This document shows positions 1 through 9,889 of a stretch of DNA of 64,000 bases, piece after piece. The stretch is from positions 1-64,000 of the forward strand of contig CAYOTO010000011.1 in the NCBI GenBank assembly GCA_964406945.1. The letters are read 5' to 3'. Both the position numbers and the translations under genes were made by a program. Below the pieces are notes generated by a model. It made no database searches and was not told the origin of the DNA. It saw nothing but the letters and a program-made list of their open reading frames with translations. Position 1 is the stretch's first letter. Each line of letters opens with the position of its first letter. The stretch comes from UBA2266 sp964406945 (GTDB lineage: Bacteria > Planctomycetota > Phycisphaerae > Sedimentisphaerales > Anaerobacaceae).

Positions 1-186
1 CCAGCCGTCTGCCTCAATTGAAAGAGTTCAATGCTTCAAATGGCTAAAATCTTACTAATTAATTATAACACTTATTCCAAAATACACAAGCAGCTTACGA
101 CAAAAAACAGAATTTGTTTCCAGACGGGTTACGGTTGGTTCGGTAGGGGATAGGGCGGGGAGGCGAGGCATCGCGATGGCAGGATG
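1..186. other. Left-edge non-coding stretch
   Basis: AT-rich at first, then G-rich. It lies downstream of the minus-strand sigma-factor gene. I see no convincing coding region and no hairpin followed by a T-run. Confidence 0.4.
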
Positions 187-1092
187 CTATCCGGGGTGGG
201 AGAGGAAGCCTACTGTGGATTCCATGATTCGGTTGTAGAGTTTGTCTGCGCCTTTTTCGGCGGCGGCGGTCTGGATGTCTTCGAGATTTGCCCGGCAGAA
301 TCTGCAGCCGAGTGTGTTGAGATGGAAGTCGACGTAGTCTCGCCACTGCGGGTCGAGCGTGCCGAGGGTAAACGAGCCGATGGTGCTGCGTTTGGGACAG
401 CTCGGGCGCTGCGACTCCCAGACTTCGGTCAGCAGTTGCTCGAATGGCGCATCGGGATCACGGGCGGGCAGCTTCTTTCGTTCGATGAACTCGCGGATCT
501 GCTTGAGACTTCGATGCTTTACCACCGCTATAAGGTTTTCGCGGACGCTCAAAGTCCTTGCGATGTCCTTGTTGGCCAGTTGGCAGTAGAACAGAAGCTC
601 GGTAATTTCCAAATCGCGGAAGTTCAGCGATTCCCGCAGGGCTCTGACGAGGTCGTTAAGCGCATCGGCAAGTGCCTGTTTTTCGATGGTATTCTGTTCG
701 TCGGCCCGGGCGTACCAGCTTGCGGTCTGGGCCGAGCCGGCGACGGCCGAAAAGGCATCGGACGGTTTTTCGTAATCAGAGGCGTGGGTGTCCTGGATTA
801 GGCAGGTGTGGCTGGATTGTCTGCTGCGGTAGGTGTCGATGATTTTTCTGCGCAGCAGTGCGAACAGATACGTCTCGATATCGCAGTCGCCCCGGAACCT
901 ATCGAGCGAGCGAACGAATGAGATGAACGTCTCCTGAACGACGTCTTCGGCGTCCGCGCGCTGGGCCAGCCTGGACCGTGCGAAGCTGAGCAGTCGGCCG
1001 CGGTACCTTGCCACGAAGTCCGACCACGCCTGCTGACGGCCCTGGCGGATCTGATCCAAAAGGTATTGATCTGCCTTTGTGGCCTTGCTCAT
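187..1092 (-). CDS. ECF-like RNA polymerase sigma factor with C-terminal extension
   Basis: A 301-residue protein. Residues about 23-93 match sigma-70 region 2, with the core-binding helix DAEDVVQETFISF at 47-59. Residues about 140-205 resemble region 4, the -35-binding helix-turn-helix, although its recognition helix is divergent. The last 95 residues are an extension absent from minimal ECF factors (usually 170-200 residues). They include a CRFC pair near residue 270 that could bind a metal. It is the last gene of a minus-strand run that contains a Ser/Thr kinase and an FHA-like protein, so phosphorylation-dependent control is plausible, as known for some planctomycete sigma factors near kinases. 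No anti-sigma factor is visible nearby. The start is an ATG 25 bp after the upstream gene. The sigma assignment is firm; its regulon is unknown. Confidence 0.8.
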   Translation of the reverse strand: MSKATKADQYLLDQIRQGRQQAWSDFVARYRGRLLSFARSRLAQRADAEDVVQETFISFVRSLDRFRGDCDIETYLFALLRRKIIDTYRSRQSSHTCLIQDTHASDYEKPSDAFSAVAGSAQTASWYARADEQNTIEKQALADALNDLVRALRESLNFRDLEITELLFYCQLANKDIARTLSVRENLIAVVKHRSLKQIREFIERKKLPARDPDAPFEQLLTEVWESQRPSCPKRSTIGSFTLGTLDPQWRDYVDFHLNTLGCRFCRANLEDIQTAAAEKGADKLYNRIMESTVGFLSHPG

Positions 1093-1117
1093 CAGGATTT
1101 ATTTGTTGAACCGGTTG

Positions 1118-2287
1118 TCAGTTACCCAGCAGGAGGATAGCCGAGGCGACGGCGAACAGTGCTATCGCGGCGGCGGCTATTCTCAAGGCCCATACATAAT
1201 AACCTTTTGTGACTGCGTTGAGGAAGGCAAAAACTCCGATTATCAGCGTCAGCAGGCCCAGTATTGTCAGGATGAGCCTGGCCCAGGTGGATTTGGCGGT
1301 TTTGACGGCGGCGGTTTTGCGGGCGATAAGCTGCTGGAATTTCTCGGGCGATTTGTCAATGAGCAGGGCCTGACGCCAGATTCTCGTGGCTTTGCCTTCG
1401 AAGCTCTGGGTGAAGGTATCGGCGATCATGTTGAGGTTTACAATGTCAGCTTCCGAGACGTGGTAATCGAACACCCTTGGTCGCCGGTCCTGTCTTGCCG
1501 CGTTTAGAAGGCTGCTCAACTGCACGGCTGCGTCGGTCATGGCCTGGCGGTTGGCTCCGGCTCTGGTCGTGGAGCTTGCCATGGATCTTGCGACCAGGAA
1601 ATTGTCGTCCGGCGCCCCGTGCACCCAGTCTTTTTCGACGAAAGTGACCTGGGTGGAGGCTTCTTTGCCATCGGCGGTGAGCAGCACGGCCCTCAGTTTC
1701 TTCTCATCGTCGGCGGTTTGCTCCAGGTCTATGCGGATGCCGATCTGGTTGGGTTCGACCGCGGCCGATTCGCGTTCGGTGAATACCGGCACGGCGGGCA
1801 GGGATTCGGAAACGGCGTTTGTGAATTCGGTGAGCATTTCGCCCTGGTGGTCGGCCTTGAAGACTATGATTTTTTCGGGTATGGCGGCCGGGCCAAGCAG
1901 ATCGTGCATAGAATCGGCGACTCGCAGGCCCAGGGCCCGATGGGCGGCTTTTTTAGAGGGGTAGACGTCGGCCTGGAACTGGTCCTGGACGCCTGGCCGC
2001 CAGACCACTTGTTCGTAGTGTTCGTAATCGACGTCCGTTAAATCGAATTCTGTAAGCTGGGAATGCCGGGCCACTTGATCGCGGCGGCCGTGGACGTGTT
2101 TCCAGGTGATTAAACCGACGCCGGTCATCAATGCGGCCAGGACAACGGTAAAGATCACGAGCGACCAGGGGAAGCGGCTCTTGCCGGGTTTGGCCAGTAT
2201 CACGGCCACGGCGACGATTACCAGCGCGGCGACTGCGGCCAGCGTAAAGCCGATTATCAACAGGAATAGAAAGCTTACGGCCATCAT
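1118..2287 (-). CDS. Membrane protein of unknown function in the kinase operon
   Basis: A 389-residue protein with two N-terminal hydrophobic helices (about 1-35 and 40-62), a hydrophilic domain of some 250 residues, and two C-terminal helices (about 333-353 and 362-388). The C-terminal pair resembles a simple hairpin anchor. The middle domain contains a stretch near residues 100-170 with alternating strands and helices that I cannot place in a family. An AAGGAG lies just before the ATG, and the kinase stop codon immediately precedes that ATG, so the two genes are almost certainly translationally coupled. Its job is probably tied to the kinase. No function can be given. Confidence 0.7.
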   Translation of the reverse strand: MMAVSFLFLLIIGFTLAAVAALVIVAVAVILAKPGKSRFPWSLVIFTVVLAALMTGVGLITWKHVHGRRDQVARHSQLTEFDLTDVDYEHYEQVVWRPGVQDQFQADVYPSKKAAHRALGLRVADSMHDLLGPAAIPEKIIVFKADHQGEMLTEFTNAVSESLPAVPVFTERESAAVEPNQIGIRIDLEQTADDEKKLRAVLLTADGKEASTQVTFVEKDWVHGAPDDNFLVARSMASSTTRAGANRQAMTDAAVQLSSLLNAARQDRRPRVFDYHVSEADIVNLNMIADTFTQSFEGKATRIWRQALLIDKSPEKFQQLIARKTAAVKTAKSTWARLILTILGLLTLIIGVFAFLNAVTKGYYVWALRIAAAAIALFAVASAILLLGN

Positions 2288-5200
2288 TTATGCTCCTTGG
2301 TTGGGTACTGCGGACAGAACGGCGGTTGTGGGTTTTGCAGGCCATGCGAGTGTGACGACACCGAGCACGAATACGACGGCCGAGGTAATTGCCACGACCG
2401 GGCTGTATCTGTTGACGAACTGCTCGATGGCGGGTTGGAAGCGCCCTTCGCGTAGACCCGATGCCACCTGGTCGAAGTCGACATAGTCGTCTGTCAGTCC
2501 CACTCCGGAGACGATCAGAATCGCTGCGCCGATTATGCACAGGCCCAGCATGGCCCGCATCATGTGAGCGCCTCCGAGATGGCGGCGACCGAACGTCATC
2601 AAAATAATTGCTATGATAATCAACAGCGAGACCAGTAGCTTGCCCAGACTCATGGCCATCGAGGGCCAGTTTTCGACGCCCTGATTGGAGCCGAAAGTAT
2701 GTTTGAGACTGGCCGCCAGATCCGGATCAGGCCAGCCGGCGGCTACGAGAAAGACGATTCTCAGTCCTAGCGCCAGGCCCAGGATTATTGCGATGAGCAT
2801 GCATATCGTGCCCAGCCCGGACATCAGAAAGCCGAGGGGGTTGAAGGGGCGGTAGACGACCGTCGTAGTCGGGGCCGCCTGGGGGACAGGTGCCGGTCCG
2901 GCGGATTCGGCCGCCGGGTCGGATTCGGGTTTCGGGTCAGGAGGTGTTAGCGGTTGGTCCGGGCCGGGGTTGGGTTGCGGCTCGGGGGTTTGAGGCGGCG
3001 GGGTGTGGTGGACTGTTTGCACCGTCTCGTCCTGCCACTGGACGACGGGCAGGCCGTACCGGTCTTTGAAACCGCCGACCAGGATGAGGATAATGTCTAT
3101 GATCTGACCTATGCCGAAGAGCCCGCCGGTGAGGAACCACAGCACGCCGGTCCAGATTTTGCCGACGTAAAATCGGTGCAGGCCGCAGAAACCGGCGAAC
3201 ATGCCGGCCGCCAGGATTAAGGCCCAGATTCGCTTGAAGCTGGAGATCCTTTCGGGGCCCTTAGGCGTTCCTACGGTTCGCCCGTACGTCTGCGGCTGTG
3301 AGGGCGGTACTGGTGTCGGTCTATACTTGATGCGACGCGGTTTGCGGCCTGTGAGTTCCACTGCCACCAGAACGACGGCGGGTATCATAATTGCCGGTAT
3401 GGCCCGAATTGGTGTCATTTCGGACATCCAAAAGATGCCGAAACCGGCGAAGCCGATTAGCTGTATGCAGGCGAGCATGATGAGCGGCTTCACGAGGTAG
3501 CGGTAGAAGCCGTCGTATTCTTTGCGGTGGCTCATCAGCAGGCAGAAGAGGGCGCCTGCCAGGCCGACGAAGCCGTAGCCGAGGCCCCGGCTAGAGATCA
3601 TGCCTTCGGTTCGCCAGGGCGCTGCGTGCAGTGTGAAAACAAACACACCGATGAATCCGAGCAGCCAGAACGTCCTGACCGATATGGGGACGGGTTTGGG
3701 TTCGATTACTTTGCTCTCGCGGACAGGCGGGGGCGTTTGGACGGGTGTATCGACGCGAACAGACCGCGGTTGGGGCTCGCGAATGAGACCGACCGGGCTC
3801 AGCGCCTGGACTACCAGGGATGTGCCGGCGAGGACCGCGGCTGTCATTGTGCCGGGCATGTTGAAGAATTGCGCCGCTATGAGCCCCAAAAAGCCGATCC
3901 AGACGGCCGAGCCGAGCGAGAGTCGTTTACTTCGTTTTGGCGAGCTGAGCTTGAACCAGTCGACCAGAAGCATCGGAAGGGTCAGGGACAGCCAGACCGG
4001 GCCTATTCCGCCAAGGTCCCAGGCGACATCAAAGAGCGAGCTGCCGATCACCGAATTGAAGGCGACTCCTGCGAATGAGGCTACGAGCGCGGCGATGGCG
4101 CAGATGGCCATTCGGCCCAGCCCCTGTGATTCGACTTCAAGGGTGGGCAGCCATTTCTGTCTGGCGTACAGCATGCTTTTGGCGGCCGCCCCGGTCATGA
4201 GGAACACGGTTGCGACCGCCATCATAAATCCGGCTCCATTAGACCGGCCGACGAGAACGCCGGCGCCGATTGCCACTAACGCCATGGCCATCAGAGCCAG
4301 GGTGCGGCGCTGATGGTTGTCTATGGGGTCATAGGCGGGCGGAGTTCTGGAGGCCTTTCCGAAGAGGCGGTCGGCGCGGGCATCGACTTTGTCGGCGACG
4401 TGCCGGCGGATGGCGTCGGCCCGCTCGGTTATGTTTCGGGCGGTGTTGCCGAACTGGCGGGCGAAATCGTCCTCGTCGGTTTTGGGCTTTGCGGCTTTCT
4501 GCTCGTGAGCGGCTCTGGCTTTGCGGGCGACCTGTTCGGCAATCATGGACAGTTCTTCGGGCCTGAACTGTGACACGCTGTTTCTGATGTGTTCGGAGCC
4601 GAAGATGTCCTCGATCATTTCCTGGACCGTCTGGTAGCGCTCGGCCGGGTCTTTTGCAAGTGCTTTTCGGATGATGCTGGCGAAGTTTTCGTCCAGGCCC
4701 TCAAGCTGCGGCTCGGCGGACATGTGTTTCATGAGGATTTCGGCCGGGCTCGCACCGATATAGGGGACGTTGCCGGTGAGCATTTCGTAGAAGATTATGC
4801 CCAGGGCGTAGATGTCGATGTGACGGTCGTATGCGCCGGCTCCGATTTCAGGGGCCATGTAGTGGACGGTTCCGACGGTGATGGTGTGTCCGGTGTGGCG
4901 GCTGGCGCTAATGGCTTTTGTCAGGCCGTAGTCGCCGATTTTAACGTAACCGTTCTCGTAGAAGATGTTGCTGGGCTTGAGGTCACGGTGAACTATTCCG
5001 CATTCGTGCAGATACGACAGGCCCTTGGCGATTTCGCGGAGGAAGAAGGCGGCTTTCTGCGGGCCGAGGCCGTTGGGGGATTCGTTCATCAGACCCCGCA
5101 GCGACGGGCCGGAGACGTATTCCATGATGACGAAGGGCTGGTTCTTTTCATTGTACTTTACGTCGAAGATAGTGACCAGATGCGGGCTTTTGAGGTTCAT

Positions 5201-5380
5201 GCACTGGGTGATTCCGCGCAGTTCTATGCTGGCGTAATTCTGTATGGTTTTGAGAGCCACCTCGCGCCCGCTGTCGCTAAGGGCGTAGTAGACTTCGCCG
5301 AAGCCGCCGCGGCCGGCGGCCCGCTGTATAGTGAATCCTTCCAGCGGGCGATCACCGTGTTTGTATTGATAGTTTTCCAT
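2288..5380 (-). CDS. Membrane Ser/Thr protein kinase with TM2 domain
   Basis: A 1030-residue protein. Residues 1-270 are a Hanks-type kinase: glycine loop GRGGFGEV at 23-30, ATP-binding lysine K44, catalytic loop HRDLKPSN at 131-138 with D133, magnesium motif DYG at 150-152 (a variant of DFG), and MAPE at about 175-178. A cytoplasmic linker follows, then many hydrophobic helices from about 360 to 700. Residues about 715-775 form a TM2 domain ([13 protein letters not shown] with the following helix), known from small bacterial and animal membrane proteins. A proline-rich segment (about 780-845) and a further multi-helix region complete it. Planctomycetes carry many such membrane kinases, but most have repeat sensor domains rather than TM2. 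It lies 30 bp after the FHA-like gene and abuts the next gene, so an operon is very likely. The substrate is unknown; the FHA-like protein and sigma factor are obvious candidates. Confidence 0.9.
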   Translation of the reverse strand: MENYQYKHGDRPLEGFTIQRAAGRGGFGEVYYALSDSGREVALKTIQNYASIELRGITQCMNLKSPHLVTIFDVKYNEKNQPFVIMEYVSGPSLRGLMNESPNGLGPQKAAFFLREIAKGLSYLHECGIVHRDLKPSNIFYENGYVKIGDYGLTKAISASRHTGHTITVGTVHYMAPEIGAGAYDRHIDIYALGIIFYEMLTGNVPYIGASPAEILMKHMSAEPQLEGLDENFASIIRKALAKDPAERYQTVQEMIEDIFGSEHIRNSVSQFRPEELSMIAEQVARKARAAHEQKAAKPKTDEDDFARQFGNTARNITERADAIRRHVADKVDARADRLFGKASRTPPAYDPIDNHQRRTLALMAMALVAIGAGVLVGRSNGAGFMMAVATVFLMTGAAAKSMLYARQKWLPTLEVESQGLGRMAICAIAALVASFAGVAFNSVIGSSLFDVAWDLGGIGPVWLSLTLPMLLVDWFKLSSPKRSKRLSLGSAVWIGFLGLIAAQFFNMPGTMTAAVLAGTSLVVQALSPVGLIREPQPRSVRVDTPVQTPPPVRESKVIEPKPVPISVRTFWLLGFIGVFVFTLHAAPWRTEGMISSRGLGYGFVGLAGALFCLLMSHRKEYDGFYRYLVKPLIMLACIQLIGFAGFGIFWMSEMTPIRAIPAIMIPAVVLVAVELTGRKPRRIKYRPTPVPPSQPQTYGRTVGTPKGPERISSFKRIWALILAAGMFAGFCGLHRFYVGKIWTGVLWFLTGGLFGIGQIIDIILILVGGFKDRYGLPVVQWQDETVQTVHHTPPPQTPEPQPNPGPDQPLTPPDPKPESDPAAESAGPAPVPQAAPTTTVVYRPFNPLGFLMSGLGTICMLIAIILGLALGLRIVFLVAAGWPDPDLAASLKHTFGSNQGVENWPSMAMSLGKLLVSLLIIIAIILMTFGRRHLGGAHMMRAMLGLCIIGAAILIVSGVGLTDDYVDFDQVASGLREGRFQPAIEQFVNRYSPVVAITSAVVFVLGVVTLAWPAKPTTAVLSAVPNQGA

Positions 5381-5410
5381 TTTTCTACTCTTAACTACGC
5401 TCAGGTCGGT

Positions 5411-7012
5411 CTAACTTTCGAATTCCGTCAGCACAAGTGATAATCCGGCCACCTGTACGGGTTTGCCAATCGGCAGCGCATCTCCGGGGCCCAGGGGTTT
5501 TCCGTCGGCGGCTGTCATTGCATTCGGGCAGTACATTCTGTTGTCGCGGAAGTAGAGTGCGACGGCTTTGTCCAGATCGGCGGTTCGGATGTGGCTGCTC
5601 AGTTCCGGGCCTATGAGGATTTCGCGGTCCATAAGCAGGACTTTTCTAATGTCGGCGTGGGGCAGGCGTGCTCCGGTCAGGTCCAGTACGGCGGTGGTGC
5701 TGGCGGGGTTGGGGATTGAGAATTTCATGGTGCATCTGTGGGAGAGTGCGATTTTGTCGCCGTCGGCCAGGAGCTTTTGCGTTGTTTGTGCGCCGTTTAC
5801 CGAGATTGCGGCCTGACAGCGCAGGAAGTAATCGTCGTCGCTGCGTTCAAGGGCTGCGGTCGGTAGATTCGGGTCGGCGATTAGAGGTACCAGAGGGCGG
5901 CTAGAGGAGCTGACCGGGCCTACGGTCGTGGTTGCATCGCGGACGACCAGGAAACTGCCGACGCCGTCTATCTGCAGCACAAATCTTGATTTGGGGGAGT
6001 CTGTTGGTTTTTCGGGCATGATCGGACGGAATTCGTTTTGTTCGGGTACGGGTTCGCTGTGATTATACGGCATGCCGGGCAGTGGGTTCTCATCGTCGTC
6101 GGCGGCGAATTGTTCGCGGGCAGGCTCAATCAGGCCGAGAGGCCCGGTTGCGACTTCTTCGAGTAGATTGGCGGCCCGCTGGAGCGAGTCGGCGGCGGTG
6201 TTCAGCCATTTGGCAGAGGGGTACATTACGGCGACTTTCTTGAGAGCTATGACGGCCTGGCGCGGTTTTCCGTCGGCCGCCATCCGCGCGGCCGAGATGC
6301 AGTTACCCAGAGCCGATTCCAACTCCTGCATCGGGCCGGTCTTGCCGGTTACCGGTTCGGCTATTCTGAAGGTGGCAAGGGCCTGGTCAATTCGGCCGGC
6401 CTCGAAGCAGGAGCGTATCTTTTCGACGGCTAAGTTTTTGAGCCGGCTCTTGAGTTCGCCGATTTGGCCGTTGCAGTTTGGATTGAGATTGGCCCGGTGC
6501 AGAATTTCGAGAGAGGCTTCGAAGTCGCCGGCGTCGAGGGCCTTGCGGACCTTTGCGGCGACATCGGCCATGTGGATTCTGGCCGCGTCGGCATGCTGGC
6601 GGAGTTGCTTTGCCTGGCCGTTGGCCGACGGTATTTCGCCCAGTATGCATTCGCCGGCTGAGAGCCAGCCGTTTTCGATGCGTTTGCGGGCCTGTGCGAG
6701 TTTGTGAGACTGGTTTGCGTGTCGGGCCTGACCGGCTTCGACGGCTTTGCAGACGTCGAGCTTGAGTTCGGCGACCTCGGCAAGGTTGCCGGCGAGTTTC
6801 GAGGCCTTGTTGCAGTCGTCCAGGGCCTGTTGAATCCGGTGGTTTTCAAGGTTGTCTCTGCCCCGCCGGACCAGCGCCCGGGCGACTTTGCCGATGAGTT
6901 TCTGGCCTCGGCGGTGTTCTCGGATGCCTGCCGCCGATGCAATCTCGCAGGCCTCGTCGAGTCGCCCGTCGGCCAGAGCGTATTCAGCTTGTTTTATTTT
7001 GAGGATCAGCAC
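5411..7012 (-). CDS. Repeat protein with C-terminal FHA-like domains
   Basis: About 533 residues from a GTG at 7012, preceded by AGGGA. A TTG at 7063 is in frame but lacks a ribosome-binding site. The first 270 residues are Ala/Leu/Glu-rich helical pairs resembling TPR-type repeats. The last 200 residues look like one or two FHA folds: strand-rich, with 'KLLADGDKIALSHRC' and later 'PLGPGDALPIG', typical of the GD turn in FHA domains. The canonical phosphothreonine-binding Arg, Ser and His are not all obvious. FHA domains read Thr phosphorylation, and the next gene is a Ser/Thr kinase, so a scaffold or substrate role is inferred. No signal peptide or membrane helix is seen. Confidence 0.65.
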   Translation of the reverse strand: MLILKIKQAEYALADGRLDEACEIASAAGIREHRRGQKLIGKVARALVRRGRDNLENHRIQQALDDCNKASKLAGNLAEVAELKLDVCKAVEAGQARHANQSHKLAQARKRIENGWLSAGECILGEIPSANGQAKQLRQHADAARIHMADVAAKVRKALDAGDFEASLEILHRANLNPNCNGQIGELKSRLKNLAVEKIRSCFEAGRIDQALATFRIAEPVTGKTGPMQELESALGNCISAARMAADGKPRQAVIALKKVAVMYPSAKWLNTAADSLQRAANLLEEVATGPLGLIEPAREQFAADDDENPLPGMPYNHSEPVPEQNEFRPIMPEKPTDSPKSRFVLQIDGVGSFLVVRDATTTVGPVSSSSRPLVPLIADPNLPTAALERSDDDYFLRCQAAISVNGAQTTQKLLADGDKIALSHRCTMKFSIPNPASTTAVLDLTGARLPHADIRKVLLMDREILIGPELSSHIRTADLDKAVALYFRDNRMYCPNAMTAADGKPLGPGDALPIGKPVQVAGLSLVLTEFES

Positions 7013-7085
7013 GGCGTTAGTTCCCTGTAGGCCGCACCCGCGGCTGTTGGATTTTACCAGCAAAGCTGCTTTTGCACAACTTTCA

Positions 7086-7124
7086 GCGGCGGGCCCGGAG
7101 GTTATCCGACCTGAGGCCCGCCGC
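7086..7124 (-). terminator. GC-rich hairpin between operon genes
   Basis: Arms GCGGCGGGCC (7086-7095) and GGCCCGCCGC (7115-7124) are a perfect 10-bp inverted repeat, with an inner AGGT/ACCT pairing. It lies just after the stop of the coiled-coil gene. No T-run follows, so it may be an attenuator or mRNA stabiliser rather than a full terminator. Confidence 0.5.
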
Positions 7125-7134
7125 CGTTATGAGC

Positions 7135-7974
7135 CTAGTTTGCCTCGGACTCGGTCGCCTCTTCGGCCTCCGCTCTGGCTACGACGGTCGGCTCTTCCTT
7201 TGACTGGAAGTACTCGTCCACCTGTGCGAGCAGGTCTTTTTCGACGACAGTGTCGACCGGGATCGGCTGGACGAATTTGCTCTCGTGGGCCAGGACCCGT
7301 TCGGCCACGTCCAGACGTTTTTTGATCTGTGTGATGAGTTTCTCGGTCTGGGCGAGTTTGCTGCTGTCGACCTCGATTCTCGAGCCGACCGCGGCTGCCT
7401 TGACCAGGCGGTGCTGACTGGCCAAGGCCTCTATCTTGTCTTCGAGAAGCCTCTTGCGGGAGCGGGTCTTCTCGAGCAGTTGCATTGCGCCGGCCAGTGA
7501 TTCCTGCCTGGTTTCGAGCAGGCGTTTTTTGCTGGCCAGGACCACTTCGGCCTCTTTGACGGCCTCCAGGCGGCGGGCCAGGTCCTCTTTGACGTAGTTT
7601 CGGGAGTATTGCCTGCCCGCAAAGTTATAGGTGTGCTGCGGTTCTTCCAGGGCACTGCGAAGGCTCCTCATGCGAATCTGCTCTTGAGCAAGGGAGTCCT
7701 TGCTTTCGGCGATGTCGGCCTTGAGTGCGGCTACCTCGACTTCTTCTTCGGCGATGAGTCGCACGTTGGCGTGCATCTCGGGGATTATCTCCTCGAGCAG
7801 GTCGCGGGCCCTTCTAAGCTCGAATTCGATGGGTACTGAATCCTTTACGGCGGTCTGGACGGATTTTGCGGAGCTTCGGACGTAGCTGACGACATCCCCG
7901 CCGAACAGCAGTCCGCCGGCCAGGCCCAGCCCCACTACAGCAATCGTTCCTCTTTTAAGCCATTTCAGAAACAT
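7135..7974 (-). CDS. Membrane-anchored coiled-coil protein
   Basis: A 279-residue protein. The N-terminus (about 8-28) is a single glycine-rich hydrophobic segment behind Lys/Arg, giving a membrane anchor. Residues about 55-215 are almost entirely charged coiled coil, interrupted near 105-120 by a short stretch rich in aromatic residues (YNFAGRQYSRNYV). The tail is Glu/Ala-rich. It resembles PspA-like or lemniscate membrane-associated coils in general shape, but I see no family signature. AAGGAG precedes the ATG. It is divergent from the membrane-anchored gene at 8264, and the two share a roughly 290-bp control region. It is probably the first gene of the kinase operon, separated from the rest by a hairpin. 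Confidence 0.7.
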   Translation of the reverse strand: MFLKWLKRGTIAVVGLGLAGGLLFGGDVVSYVRSSAKSVQTAVKDSVPIEFELRRARDLLEEIIPEMHANVRLIAEEEVEVAALKADIAESKDSLAQEQIRMRSLRSALEEPQHTYNFAGRQYSRNYVKEDLARRLEAVKEAEVVLASKKRLLETRQESLAGAMQLLEKTRSRKRLLEDKIEALASQHRLVKAAAVGSRIEVDSSKLAQTEKLITQIKKRLDVAERVLAHESKFVQPIPVDTVVEKDLLAQVDEYFQSKEEPTVVARAEAEEATESEAN

Positions 7975-8263
7975 TTTGGTACTCCTTAAAATCTATTTGG
8001 TTACGTATTCGGTTTTGGTTTTTGTTGCCACACTGATGTAGTCGCGCATGTTACGGAATTGTTTCAGGAAGGGTGAAGATAGTTCAAAAGCTCGAAAGTA
8101 AGACTGCAAACCAATAGCTCAAAGCTCAAAAAAGCTGCTGCGGCTCGCCGCCCGGCTCCATTCAAGAGCGGTCCGACGGAAATTTCCCAAAAGGTGGAAA
8201 TATTTGCAGGCCGTCTGCGACTGTGAAACGGATGAAACATTTTGTCTTTAAGGAGTCCTTGCG
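7975..8263. promoter_or_regulatory. Divergent intergenic region
   Basis: About 290 bp between two divergent genes, each starting behind an AAGGAG. Promoters for both should lie here, but I cannot name convincing -35 and -10 elements. Confidence 0.35.
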
Positions 8264-8902
8264 ATGAGTGATTATCAGCACATTACGTACAATAAGAAGC
8301 ACGGTTTCTTCTCGACGGTGGCAATCGGCATAAGTGCAATAATTGTTACGCTGCTTATCAGTGGTACGGTGGTGGTGATTTACGGTATGCACTTCGCCGG
8401 GAGCCAGTCCGAAAAGTTCATATCGCTGGCCGGTGGAGTCGTAGATAACGTTCCGGAGTTTATAGAGTCCCTGCCGCCGATAATATCGGACGCTCTGGAC
8501 GACCGGCGGGCGCCCGTGTACGTCGGGAAGGTCGATGTGGACGTTCGGCTCGTGGAGATTGTGGACGATTACAGGCCGGTGCTGCGGACCAGGGTGGAAG
8601 TTGCCAACGCGGGCGATGAGATGATCACACTGCTGGCCTTGAGGATTACAGTCCTCGATGAGCGGGATCGGGTAGTCGCCGAATTGACCGAGTATGCGGC
8701 TACGCCGTTTACCGCCGAAGACGGCTGGCGTGGACCGATGATGCCCGGGTCACGACGACGGATTGTAAGCCGCAGGCACGGATGGTACGACCGGGTCGGG
8801 ATCGGGGAGCTGCGGGCCGAGGTCGAGCTGACCGATCTGCGGGTTTGGAACGGCGATGAAGACGCGGCGGGCGAAGACCTGCCCGAGGCTCAATCCTCAT
8901 GA
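8264..8902 (+). CDS. Single-pass membrane protein with exported beta-rich domain
   Basis: A 212-residue protein. A hydrophobic helix at about 16-42 follows a short Lys-containing N-terminus. Residues about 80-200 form a strand-rich domain with alternating hydrophobic residues, of the kind seen in FxLYD-type extracytoplasmic domains. The start has AAGGAG eight bases upstream. The gene end overlaps the convergent ABC ATPase gene by 6 bp. It is divergent from the coiled-coil membrane protein at 7135, so the two may be co-regulated, possibly as membrane-surface partners. No enzymatic motif is visible. Confidence 0.65.
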   Translation: MSDYQHITYNKKHGFFSTVAIGISAIIVTLLISGTVVVIYGMHFAGSQSEKFISLAGGVVDNVPEFIESLPPIISDALDDRRAPVYVGKVDVDVRLVEIVDDYRPVLRTRVEVANAGDEMITLLALRITVLDERDRVVAELTEYAATPFTAEDGWRGPMMPGSRRRIVSRRHGWYDRVGIGELRAEVELTDLRVWNGDEDAAGEDLPEAQSS

Positions 8903-9880
8903 TGCCCGGTGTTGTTGCCGGCGGCCGCCGGTAAGGTGGAGGAAGCGGCTTTCGAGGCTGCGGCCCTCGGTGAGTTTGCGGGGGGTGATTTGCGCTTGGA
9001 GGAGCGTGCGGAGAATTGAGGCAAGGACGTCATCCGCATTTACCGTTTCTTCACAGAGGTCCAGAACCACGAGATAGTCGGCCGAGCCGTTGTTCTGGTT
9101 TCGCGGGGTGGCCGGCAGCAGGTCGATCTTCCGAACACCGGCCAGCGTGCCGATATTTTCGAGTTCTGCTGTTTCGAGAGGCCGGGAAAGGGTGAGATTG
9201 TATTCGCGATCGGCGAGCGTTATTTCGTCTACCGAGCCGGTGAGGACAAGGCTGCCGTGATCGAGAATGGCGACGTGATCGCACAATTCCTGTATTTCGG
9301 CGAGATTGTGGGAGCTGACGACAACAGTTGCACGCTCCTGGAGGCGTTTGATCAGATCCCTGATTTGTCTGGCATTGGCCGGGTCCAGGCCCGCTGTGGG
9401 TTCATCCAGCAGAATTACCTCGGGCTCACCCAGAAAGGCCTGAGCGATGTCGAGCCTTTTTATCATGCCGTGGGACAGAGCCCTTATGCGTCTGCCGGCG
9501 ACGGATTCCAGACCTACGAGTTTCAGGCTCTGCATTACCTCGGCGCGGGCCTGCTGTTTGCTGCGGCCGGCGAGCAGGCGGAAGAAAATGAGCTGGTCCA
9601 GGATGGGGACATTCTGCTGAAACTGGGCGTCCTGCGGGAGGATGCTGAGGCGCTGCTGGAGACGGACGATTTCGCGTGTGTCGACGCCGAGGACCTCTAC
9701 CGTGCCCGCGTCGGCCTTGAGGAAGTCCGCGACGACGGAGAACAGCGTTGTCTTGCCGGCGCCGTTTGGTCCGAGCAGTCCGAAGATGCTGTTGGCCGGG
9801 ACATCGAAGGAGACGCCCTTGAGGGCCGCGACCGGGCCGAAGCTCTTGGACAGGTTTTTTATTGAGACTACGTGTTTCAT
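8897..9880 (-). CDS. ABC-2 type transporter ATP-binding protein
   Basis: A 327-residue protein and the energy-coupling subunit of the exporter encoded by the next two genes upstream. Walker A GPNGAGKT is near residue 38, the Q-loop is ILPQD, the signature is LSHGM (a variant of LSGGQ), Walker B is VILLDEPTAGLD, and the switch His lies in VVVSSHN. The C-terminal 90 residues form the extension typical of multidrug and Nod-type ABC-2 ATPases. It follows the permease by 9 bp. Substrate unknown; lipids, polysaccharides, antibiotics or proteins are all handled by this class. Confidence 0.88.
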   Translation of the reverse strand: MKHVVSIKNLSKSFGPVAALKGVSFDVPANSIFGLLGPNGAGKTTLFSVVADFLKADAGTVEVLGVDTREIVRLQQRLSILPQDAQFQQNVPILDQLIFFRLLAGRSKQQARAEVMQSLKLVGLESVAGRRIRALSHGMIKRLDIAQAFLGEPEVILLDEPTAGLDPANARQIRDLIKRLQERATVVVSSHNLAEIQELCDHVAILDHGSLVLTGSVDEITLADREYNLTLSRPLETAELENIGTLAGVRKIDLLPATPRNQNNGSADYLVVLDLCEETVNADDVLASILRTLLQAQITPRKLTEGRSLESRFLHLTGGRRQQHRAS

Positions 9881-9889
9881 AAATCAGAC

